Below are positions 7,674-14,700 of a stretch of 24,036 nucleotides of DNA, one piece after another (position 1 is the first letter of the stretch; every line of letters begins with the position of its first letter). The stretch is from an uncultured Enterocloster sp. GTDB lineage: Bacteria; Bacillota; Clostridia; Lachnospirales; Lachnospiraceae. Location: NCBI GenBank assembly GCA_944382045.1, contig CALWMT010000005.1:1-24036 (forward strand), read 5' to 3'. The notes beneath the pieces are model-generated. The model was given only the letters and a program-made list of their open reading frames with translations. It was not told where the DNA came from and ran no database searches. Position numbers and translations under genes: made by a program.

Positions 7674-8870
7674 TCAGCCCAGAGGAATGATGGTAACCGG
7701 GTCACTCGATCCGCTCTCTGAAGGCGCGGCCTGTGTGCTTTGACTGGAGGATTCCCCAGGAGCCGCCTGTGAACTGGGGGCGGTGGACTCCCGCGGGGAG
7801 GAAGCGGAGGACTCCGCGGTGCCGGAAGCCTCCCCCGTCTGTGCAGGCTCCGAGGCCTTAGTGGATTCTGAAGCCTTGGCAGATTCCGCGGCCTTGGTGG
7901 ACTCCCTTGCTTTGGTGGATTCCGCGGCCTTGGTGGTTTCCGTTGCTTTGGTGGATTCCGCGGCCTTGGTGGTTTCCGTTGCTTTGGTGGATTCTGCGGC
8001 CTTGGTGGTCTCCTTTGCTTTGGTGGATTCCGCAGCCTTGGTGGTCTCTTTTGCTTTTGTGGTCTCGGATGCCTTTGAAGCTTCCCTTGACTGGGTGCCT
8101 GCGCTGGAACGGGAGCTGCCTTCCTCCTCATCGCCGAAATCCAGCTCGCGGTTTTCTGTATCAATTCCGTTGGTATGGATGGCAAAGGCGGCCTGGCTCA
8201 CATTGCCCGCATAGTCCGACACAAAGACAGTGAGCTCGCTCCCCTCCATCTCAAAGGTAACTCGTCCGGTGCCCTGGTCGGTACTGGTGGGCCGCAGGTT
8301 CTGCCCGTCAGGGGTGGTCCCATAAATGGAGGAATAATCCACTCCGGATTGGCTGTCTGTCACCAGAAATTCAAGATGGCCCTCCTCCAGAACATAATTT
8401 TCCTGATCAATGGACGGCGGGGCGTCATCCAGCACAGCGATATGCTCATTGTGCCGGGCGGTCATGCCGTTCCAGCTTTTCACGTAGATATCCAGCGTGC
8501 CATTGGAGTCCAGGGATGCCCGGTATGCACCGTCGGAGTGCTCCATCTCCAGAGGCTGTGACTCCAGCGTGACTGTCATCTCCCGGATGGGGAGAATGGA
8601 CTTGACCTTAAAGGAAATATCCACGGTTCTATAATCGGTAGTCTCACCCACTGTGAGCGCAATCCTGGGAGAGGCCGTAATAAGGGTAAATAATAGTAAA
8701 TTGATTATAACAAATGGCAGCACATAAAATACCAAATTTTTTAATATGGGGTTGTCCTTCCAGGACTGTGTATTATATGTATTCCTTTTGGCGCTCCTTC
8801 CGCGGCGGTTATTAGGGGAACCCGCCGTTCGGCTGCTGCGGGGAGCCGAATAGGATGAATGATGCTCCAT
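7674..8870 (-). CDS. Membrane-anchored extracellular protein with Ig-like region and hexapeptide-repeat tail, unknown function
   Basis: 398 residues; I do not recognise a named family. Residues 1-44 are basic and Ser/Arg/Asn-rich (cytoplasmic by the positive-inside rule). One membrane helix spans about 45-66. Residues 70-235 look like beta-rich extracellular modules, with a YRASLDSNGTLDIYVKSWNGM segment and a SELTVFVSDYAGNVSQAAF segment. The latter resembles Ig-like/bacterial repeat domains (Tyr-Ala-Gly-Asn-Val is common in such folds). From 263 the chain becomes a Glu/Thr/Lys/Ala repeat, then a Ser/Ala/Pro/Gln-rich tail ending in DPVTIIPLG. There is no LPXTG motif. The start follows AAGGAGGA (8876-8883). 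It is transcribed alone, divergent from the HD gene. A cell-surface sensing, adhesion or spacer role is possible but unproven. Confidence 0.85.
   Translation of the reverse strand: MEHHSSYSAPRSSRTAGSPNNRRGRSAKRNTYNTQSWKDNPILKNLVFYVLPFVIINLLLFTLITASPRIALTVGETTDYRTVDISFKVKSILPIREMTVTLESQPLEMEHSDGAYRASLDSNGTLDIYVKSWNGMTARHNEHIAVLDDAPPSIDQENYVLEEGHLEFLVTDSQSGVDYSSIYGTTPDGQNLRPTSTDQGTGRVTFEMEGSELTVFVSDYAGNVSQAAFAIHTNGIDTENRELDFGDEEEGSSRSSAGTQSREASKASETTKAKETTKAAESTKAKETTKAAESTKATETTKAAESTKATETTKAAESTKARESTKAAESAKASESTKASEPAQTGEASGTAESSASSPRESTAPSSQAAPGESSSQSTQAAPSESGSSDPVTIIPLG
7851..8084 (-). repeat. 18-bp (36-bp higher order) tandem repeat encoding hexapeptides
   Basis: Thirteen in-frame 18-bp units encode residues 263-340. 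Consecutive hexapeptides include ETTKAK, ETTKAA, ESTKAK, ETTKAA, ESTKAT and so on. The alternation of ETTKAA and ESTKA(T/K) gives a 36-bp higher-order period that is almost identical in DNA over several copies (about 7912-8040). Glu and Lys recur three residues apart. Unit length is a multiple of three, so changes in copy number keep the frame. Confidence 0.93.
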
Positions 8871-8888
8871 AGTAATCCTCCTTATGCA

Positions 8889-8902
8889 CCGGCATCCGCC
8901 GG
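8889..8902 (-). promoter_or_regulatory. Small GC hairpin in the leader of the repeat-tail protein gene
   Basis: CCGGC (8889-8893) pairs with GCCGG (8898-8902) around a 4-nt loop. In the minus-strand transcript it lies 5 nt before the AAGGAGGA ribosome site, so it could affect translation. It is short and may be chance. Confidence 0.3.
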
Positions 8903-8920
8903 CTGAAAAAATACTTCTAT

Positions 8921-8949
8921 AGCATAACAGAAAAAGCTTTTTCTTACAA
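8921..8949 (-). promoter_or_regulatory. Promoter of the repeat-tail membrane protein gene
   Basis: On the minus strand TTGTAA (8949-8944) and TATGCT (8926-8921) are 17 bp apart, each matching four of six consensus bases. They lie about 50 bp before the ATG at 8870. The spacer contains most of a 16-bp palindrome (8929-8944). Confidence 0.5.
8929..8944. promoter_or_regulatory. 16-bp perfect palindrome between divergent promoters
   Basis: AGAAAAAGCTTTTTCT reads the same on both strands. It occupies the -35/-10 spacer of the leftward promoter, and its right end is 11 bp from the -35 box of the rightward promoter. This placement suits an operator for a dimeric regulator, but A/T-rich palindromes also arise by chance. 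Confidence 0.45.
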
Positions 8950-8954
8950 GTCTC

Positions 8955-8983
8955 TTCAAAATAAAGATGGGATGTGTTATTAT
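8955..8983 (+). promoter_or_regulatory. Promoter of the HD-domain gene (extended -10)
   Basis: TTCAAA at 8955-8960, a 17-bp spacer and TATTAT at 8978-8983, with TG one base upstream of the -10 box. Transcription would begin near 8990. An upstream in-frame GTG at 8974 therefore cannot be the translation start, and this fixes the gene start at 9013. Confidence 0.65.
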
Positions 8984-9012
8984 GGAAGCATCAACCGGAA
9001 GGAGTTCGGCTC

Positions 9013-9555
9013 ATGATAGAAGAAGCGGCTGCATTTGCGGCGAAAGCCCATGCAGGAGTATTTCGCAAGGGAACTGCGATTCCCTATATTACGCATCCGA
9101 TGGAGACTGCCTTGATTGTCTCCGGGTTCACGAGGGATGAGGAGCTGATTGCGGCTGCCCTGCTTCACGATGTGGTGGAGGATGCGGGAGTTACCGGAGA
9201 GGAGCTGCGGCTGAGCTTTGGAAATAGAGTGGCAGAGCTTGTGCTCCAGGCCAGTGAGGACAAGTCCCGGACATGGCAGGAGAGAAAGAACACTGCGATC
9301 AGGCACCTGGAGGGCGCCTCCTGGGATCTCAAGGTTCTCGCCATGGGGGACAAGCTGAGCAATATGCGGAGCACAGCCAGGGATTATCTGCTCATTGGGG
9401 ATGCTCTCTGGGACCGCTTCAATGAAAAGAGAAAGTCGAAGCAGGGATGGTACTACTGGGGGATTGCCCATGCACTGCGGGATTTTAAGGAACATCTATA
9501 TTATAAAGAATATATTATGCTTTGTACGGAGGTCTTTGGAGGACCGGAGAGCTGA
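9013..9555 (+). CDS. HD-domain protein, small alarmone hydrolase-like
   Basis: A 180-residue cytoplasmic protein matching the (p)ppGpp-hydrolase HD domain of RelA/SpoT without the synthetase half. Visible motifs are YITHPMETA (His28), LLHDVVEDAG (His52-Asp53, Glu56-Asp57) and MGDKLSNMRS (Asp113), the equivalents of the Mn2+-binding and substrate residues of SpoT and MESH1. In SpoT the last motif usually reads KLADRLHNMRT, so this is a divergent member that could act on another nucleotide. ATG 9013 has GGAAGGAG at 8998-9005. The GTG at 8974 lies inside the promoter and is rejected as a start. It is the first gene of a same-strand group with the deacetylase 66 bp downstream. The HD hydrolase fold is confident; the substrate is inferred. 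Confidence 0.88.
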   Translation: MIEEAAAFAAKAHAGVFRKGTAIPYITHPMETALIVSGFTRDEELIAAALLHDVVEDAGVTGEELRLSFGNRVAELVLQASEDKSRTWQERKNTAIRHLEGASWDLKVLAMGDKLSNMRSTARDYLLIGDALWDRFNEKRKSKQGWYYWGIAHALRDFKEHLYYKEYIMLCTEVFGGPES

Positions 9556-9621
9556 GAAGGCAGGGCCTTCGGCAGCAGAAGCTCCGGTTTTCAGACCCCC
9601 GGTATTTGGAGGATAGGGAGA

Positions 9622-10995
9622 ATGAAAATGTTAAGAGCAGCTCGGAGAGCCATAGCTGTGCTGGCGGCAGCGGGAATTATTTTTTCAGCCCAAGGGCTTG
9701 TCTCCTATGCGGGGACAACCGGCGTGGGCGCGGCACAGCCGGAGCAGGGAGGACCTGGAGTGGAGACAGGAGGGGGAACGGTGCCGGTCGTGGAGATCGG
9801 CCCTGGGGTGTCAGAGCCGCAGACCCCTGTGCCATCACAGTCTGCAGAGCCGCAGGTCTCTGCGGCGGCCCAGCCAGCAGAGGTCCAGCCGTCCGCGCCC
9901 CCTAAGCCAGAGGGAACAGGTCCTCTGCTGGCGGTCAACTACAGCGGGTTTATCGCGCAGAGCGGCTGGAGCGGAGTGATTCAGGACAATGGCCTGTGCG
10001 GCGGCGTGCCGGGCACATGGCTTACAGCCTTTAAGGCGAATCTTGTAAATCTTCCCTCTGAAGGGCATGTGGGAATCTGCTATCAGGTGAATTTGAGCGG
10101 ATCAGGCTGGCTTTCGTGGGCCTATGACGGCGCGGAGACAGGAGGACCAGGCGGCACACAGCCGCTGGAGGCTCTGCGCATGGAGCTGACGGGAGAGCTG
10201 GCAGAGGGGTATGATCTCTACTATAAGGTTCTCCAGAACGGGGCCTGGACGCCCTGGGCGGTAAATGGAGGCACTGCGGGAGTGGAGGGAGCCGGTCTGT
10301 GGATTCAGGGCATCCGAGCTTCCATCACGGCACGGGGCGCAGGCGAGCCTGCAGAGGGACCGGCGTCTGCCGGGATGGTGGATCCGTCCCGGCCTATGAT
10401 TGCGCTGACATTTGATGACGGACCAAAGACCTCTGTGACCAGCCGGATTCTGGACAGTCTCCAGGCAAACGGCGGCCGGGCCACCTTTTTCATGCTGGGA
10501 TGCAACGTGAATGCCAATGCAGGTGTGATTCAGAGAATGACGGCTCAGGGCTGCGAGGTGGCAAACCACACCCATGATCACAAGTATATTTCGAAGCTTG
10601 GGGCGGAGGGAATTATAAGTCAGGTTGGGACGACCAATCAGAAGATAGCAGCGGTGTGCGGTGTATCGCCCACATTAATGCGTCCGCCAGGCGGATTTAT
10701 TGACAGCGCCTCACTGTCAGTTCTGGGATCTATGGGCATGCCGGCCATCATGTGGTCCATTGATACCAGAGATTGGGAGCACAGGAACCCGCAGAAAACC
10801 ATAGACATTGTGCTGAGCCAGGTGCGGGATGGAGATATTATTCTGATGCACGATATTTACGGGACGACCGCAGATGCGGCGCAGGTGCTGATCCCTGCCC
10901 TGACTGCCCAGGGCTATCAGCTGGTAACGGTCAGCGAGCTGGCGGCATGCCGGGGCGGGGCGGCTCCGGGACATAAGTACAGCCAATTTCGTTAG
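9622..10995 (+). CDS. Secreted polysaccharide deacetylase (NodB/CE4) with ChW-like repeats
   Basis: 457 residues. A signal peptide (basic start, hydrophobic core about 10-25, likely cleavage near SYA-GT) leads to a Pro/Gln/Glu-rich linker to about 98. Three repeats of about 40 residues follow, resembling clostridial hydrophobic Trp (ChW) repeats: SGWSGVIQDNG (114-124), GSGWLSWAYDGAETG (160-174) and NGAWTPWAVNGG (206-217). The NodB domain covers about 258-442 with FDDGP (Asp265-Asp266), NHTHDH (His316 and His320, metal), RPPGG (354-358), SIDTRDW (379-385) and LMHD (His410). It probably removes N-acetyl groups from peptidoglycan or another envelope glycan, as CE4 enzymes do; ChW repeats are thought to bind the surface or glycans. 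A GGAGGATAGGGAG stretch precedes the ATG. Confidence 0.93.
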   Translation: MKMLRAARRAIAVLAAAGIIFSAQGLVSYAGTTGVGAAQPEQGGPGVETGGGTVPVVEIGPGVSEPQTPVPSQSAEPQVSAAAQPAEVQPSAPPKPEGTGPLLAVNYSGFIAQSGWSGVIQDNGLCGGVPGTWLTAFKANLVNLPSEGHVGICYQVNLSGSGWLSWAYDGAETGGPGGTQPLEALRMELTGELAEGYDLYYKVLQNGAWTPWAVNGGTAGVEGAGLWIQGIRASITARGAGEPAEGPASAGMVDPSRPMIALTFDDGPKTSVTSRILDSLQANGGRATFFMLGCNVNANAGVIQRMTAQGCEVANHTHDHKYISKLGAEGIISQVGTTNQKIAAVCGVSPTLMRPPGGFIDSASLSVLGSMGMPAIMWSIDTRDWEHRNPQKTIDIVLSQVRDGDIILMHDIYGTTADAAQVLIPALTAQGYQLVTVSELAACRGGAAPGHKYSQFR

Positions 10996-11016
10996 AAAGG
11001 GAAAGGAGAGGGGCAT

Positions 11017-11613
11017 ATGGCAGAGATTGTATTTCAGGGACATGGAAGCTTTCGCATGACGACGGGAGAAGGGACGGTGGTGTATATTGATCCCTTTGCA
11101 GGGGAGGGGTATGACGCTCCTGCCGACCTGATTCTTGTTTCTCATGAGCACAGCGATCACAATAAGGTAGAGCTGGTAACGATGAAGGCAGACGGCCGGA
11201 TTCTCCGCGCAGGGGATTTCCTGAAGGACGGAGAGTATCAGGAGATACAGGAGAAGGATCTTGTGATCCGCGGCGTAGAGGCCTGCAATAAAAATCACCC
11301 CAGAAATGCCTGTGTCGGATTCCTGGTTCAGGCGGAGGGAAAGAAGATTTATTTTTCCGGCGATACCTCCCGCACAGAGGCGATGGAGAGGGAGCTGCCT
11401 GCGGAGCACATCGACTATGCATTTCTTCCCATCGACGGAATTTACAATATGGATGCGGCGGAGGCCAGCGTATGTGCCGGTCTTATCAAGGCGGAGCACA
11501 CGATTCCGGTGCATATGGCACCGGGGAAGCTTTTTGACCAGGCTGCTGCGGAGCGGTTTGAGGCAGAGGGGCGGATGATTCTGCGGCCGGGGGAGAAGAT
11601 CACTTGGCAGTGA
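11017..11613 (+). CDS. Metallo-beta-lactamase-fold hydrolase (UlaG/UPF0173-like)
   Basis: A 198-residue cytoplasmic MBL-fold protein. Metal motif residues are His43, His45, Asp47 and His48 (SHEHSDH), His94, Asp116 (FSGDTS) and His166 (VHMAPG). The compact beta start (IVFQGHGSFRM) and length resemble the UlaG/YtkL-like branch rather than glyoxalase II. The cellular substrate is unknown; relatives act on phosphodiesters, lactones or sugar phosphates. It begins 21 bp after the deacetylase stop with GAAAGGGAAAGGAG upstream, so it is probably co-transcribed with it. No terminator is obvious after it; the next 132 bp are a regulatory-looking spacer. Confidence 0.9.
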   Translation: MAEIVFQGHGSFRMTTGEGTVVYIDPFAGEGYDAPADLILVSHEHSDHNKVELVTMKADGRILRAGDFLKDGEYQEIQEKDLVIRGVEACNKNHPRNACVGFLVQAEGKKIYFSGDTSRTEAMERELPAEHIDYAFLPIDGIYNMDAAEASVCAGLIKAEHTIPVHMAPGKLFDQAAAERFEAEGRMILRPGEKITWQ

Positions 11614-11620
11614 ATTTTGG

Positions 11621-11663
11621 CGCGGAATTTCAAATTTACATTTCGCGAAATTTGTGTTAGAGT
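11621..11663 (+). promoter_or_regulatory. Probable promoter and operator of the giant activase gene
   Basis: TTTACA (11635-11640), a 17-bp spacer and TAGAGT (11658-11663) form a candidate promoter; TATATAAA overlaps it at 11663-11670. A 12-bp perfect palindrome ATTTCGCGAAAT (11640-11651) sits in the spacer. Its half CGCGAAATTTG recurs as CGCGGAATTTC at 11621-11631, 23 bp upstream, with nine of eleven bases identical. This arrangement suggests repressor binding over the promoter. Confidence 0.45.
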
Positions 11664-11671
11664 ATATAAAT

Positions 11672-11710
11672 GGGTAGATGGCTTTTGAGAGATAGGAAGG
11701 CCATCTGCCC
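11672..11710 (+). promoter_or_regulatory. Strong hairpin in the 5' leader of the activase gene
   Basis: GGGTAGATGGC (11672-11682) pairs with GCCATCTGCCC (11700-11710), 11 pairs with one G-T. Another few pairs continue inward (83-85 with 697-699), leaving a loop of about 11-13 nt. It would lie at the very start of the transcript if the promoter at 11635-11663 is right, and ends 35 bp before the ATG. It is followed by TTCATGTATTTTATAA, not a clean T-run. It could be an attenuator, a stability element or a weak terminator for the gene upstream. Confidence 0.55.
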
Positions 11711-11745
11711 TTCATGTATTTTATAAGAGACAGAGGACAAAGAAA

Positions 11746-14700
11746 ATGACAGAAGACAAACGGCAGTCCCGGCGGCTTCTGGTGGGCATTGACGTAGGCT
11801 CCACCACCACAAAGCTTGCCGTCGTGGACGAAGATACCAGAGAGATTCTATATTCCAGCTATAAGCGCCACAACGCCGATCAGGTTCAGAGCGTGATCTG
11901 CGGGCTGCGCGGCCTGGCGGAGGAATTCCCGGGCCAGCCCATGCGCCTGGCCATGACCGGATCCGGCGCAAAAACCATAGCGGAAGCCCTGCATCTGCCG
12001 TTTGTTCAGGAAGTAGTTGCCAATTCACTGGTACTGCGGGAACAGTACCCCCAGGTTAGGACCGCCATCGAGCTGGGCGGCCAGGACGCCAAGATAATCT
12101 TTTTCCGCTGGGAAAAGGAGAGCAATTCGTTAAGCGTTTCAGACATGCGTATGAACGGCACATGTGCAGGGGGCACAGGTGCCTTTATTGATGAGGCGGC
12201 ATCCATATTGAAGGTGCCGGTGGAGGAATTCGACTGCCTGGCTGGGCAGGGAAAGAGCGTCTTTGACATATCCGGCCGCTGCGGGGTCTATGCAAAGACA
12301 GACATTCAGCCCCTGATAAACCAGGGGGTTCCTCGGTCCGATCTGGCCCTCTCCGCCCTTCACGCCATCGCCAAGCAGACCATTGGCGGCCTGGCCCAGG
12401 GCCTGGAGATAAAAAAGCCTGTGGCCTTTGAGGGAGGCCCCCTGACCTTTAACCGCACCCTGGTGCGGGTTTTTGCCGAACGGCTGCATCTGTCGGAGGA
12501 AGATATCATCCTTCCCAAGCAGCCGGAAATCATCGTGGCCTACGGGGCGGCCCTTTCCCTTCCGGAGATATTTGACAAGGCGGCCTCCCAGCCGGCCCCG
12601 GCAGCTAATGCTCAGACAGCCGCCGCTGACACGCACACGGCCCCGACGGCCTCCCAGGAGGCCGCCGCCGCGCGGGAAGGCCAGCCGGCTCAGACCTTCC
12701 TCGCTGCGGACCTTGCCGGCGCCCTGGAGCGGATTCGCGGCTCGGGCACCCTGAAGGTGGTTTCCCAGGCCCCGCCCTTTTTCTCATCAAAGGAGGAGCG
12801 CCAGGCCTTTGAGGAGCGGCACAAGCTGCCGCCGCTTGCGCCCGCGCCCGTCAAGGCGGGGGAGACGGTCCGCGCCTACCTGGGCATTGACTCCGGAAGC
12901 ACCACCACCAAGCTTGTCCTCATGGACGAGGAGGAGCATATCCTGGACTCCTTCTATGCCCCCAACGAGGGGGAGCCTCTGGCAGTGGCACGCAAGGCCC
13001 TTGCGGCTATGGGAAAGCGGTACAGCCAGGCGGGAGCAAGGCTTGAAATTCTGGGCGCAGGCACAACGGGCTACGGGGAGCTTCTATTTAACAAGGCCTT
13101 CAAAACCGAGTACCATGTGGTGGAGACCGTGGCCCACGCCCGGGCCGTGGAAAAATACGTGAAGGACGCCAGCTTTATCCTGGACATCGGCGGCCAGGAC
13201 ATGAAGGCCATCTGGCTGGACAATGGCATCATCACCAACATCCTGGTCAATGAGGCCTGCTCCTCCGGCTGCGGCTCCTTCCTTGAAAATTTAGCAGCCT
13301 CCCTCCACATCCCGGTGGAGAAAATCGCTGAGGAAGCCTTTGACTCAGAGAATCCCGCAGTGCTGGGGAGCCGCTGCACGGTATTCATGAACAGCAGCAT
13401 CATCACAGAGCAGAGAAACGGCAAGCTGCCGGGGGACATCATGGCGGGCCTGTGCCGCTCCATCATAGAAAATGTATTTACCAAGGTCATCCGCATCTCC
13501 AACCTGGACAGCCTGGGGGACCGGATTGTGGTTCAGGGCGGCACCTTCCGCAATGACGCGGTGCTCCGGGCCATGGAGCAGTACACAAGCCGCCAGGTCA
13601 TCCGGGCCCCCTATCCGGGCATCATGGGGGCCATCGGCGCGGCCCTTCTCACCAAAGAGCACATGGAGGAGGGGGCTGCCCGCACCTTCATCGGCCTGTC
13701 CGGGGTGGAGGCCTTCTCCTACACCCAGGAGGCGGATTCGCCCTGCCCCTTCTGCGGCAACCACTGCCGCAGAACCGTGGTGCGCTTTTCAAACGGAGAC
13801 TACTGGATCACCAACAACCGCTGCGAGCGGGGCGAAATTCTGGGGGATCCGAGGGATGAGAAGGTCCGGGCAAGGCTTAAGGAGAAGGCCAGGGCCAGGG
13901 AGATGACGCCCAACCTCTTTGATCTGCGGGAGAAGCTGCTCTTTAAGGAGTATCCCTTCCCAGCCGTGGAGCCGGAGAAGCCGACCGTCATTGGAATTCC
14001 CAGGGTTCTCGCCTTCTGGGAGAATCTTCCCTTCTGGCGGACCTTCTGGCGCTCCCTGGGCTTTCAGGTAAAGCTGTCCCCGGAGAGCACCCGGGCCATG
14101 TATGAGAGCGGCCTCCAGGATGTGACCTCAGACACTGTGTGCTTCCCGGCCAAGCTGGTCCATGGCCATATCCGCAGCCTGGCAGAGGCGGGGGTGGACC
14201 GGATTTTCATGCCCTCCATCACCACGGTGAAGACGGAGAACACAGAGTCCACCAGCCAGTCCATGTGCGCGGTGGTGAAGGGCTATCCCATCGTGGTCCG
14301 CAATTCCGTGGACCCCGAAAAGCGCTGGGGCATTCCCTTTGACGCGCCGCTGTTCCACTGGTACACGGACAGGGACAGGGAGCGGCAGCTTGCGGCCTAC
14401 ATGGAGGAGACCTTTGGAATTTCCAGAGAGCACACCCGGCAGGCCATCGCCGCCGGGGACAAGGCCCAGAAGGAATTTCACACAGCCCTTTTTGCGGCCG
14501 GGGAAAGGGTGTGCCGCCAGGTGCGGGAAAATGGGACCTACGCGGTGGTCCTGGCCTCCCGCCCCTACCAGAACGACGCCCTGGTGAACCATGACCTTCC
14601 GGAGATGTTTACGCGGATGGGCATACCGGTTCTCACTGCAGACTCTCTTCCCGAGGCCAGCCAGGTGGACTTGAGCAAAAGCCGCCTGGATGTGGTGAAC

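Noticed and set aside
8974..9012. Upstream GTG start for the HD-domain gene
   Set aside because: It falls inside the TTCAAA/TATTAT promoter and lacks a ribosome site; ATG 9013 has GGAAGGAG upstream.
9556..9570. GAAGGC/GCCTTC hairpin after the HD gene as a terminator
   Set aside because: Only six pairs and no adjacent T-run; it may be chance.
10717..11715. 332-codon minus-strand open frame over the deacetylase end and MBL gene
   Set aside because: Antisense to two motif-bearing genes; the composition is that of a shadow frame.
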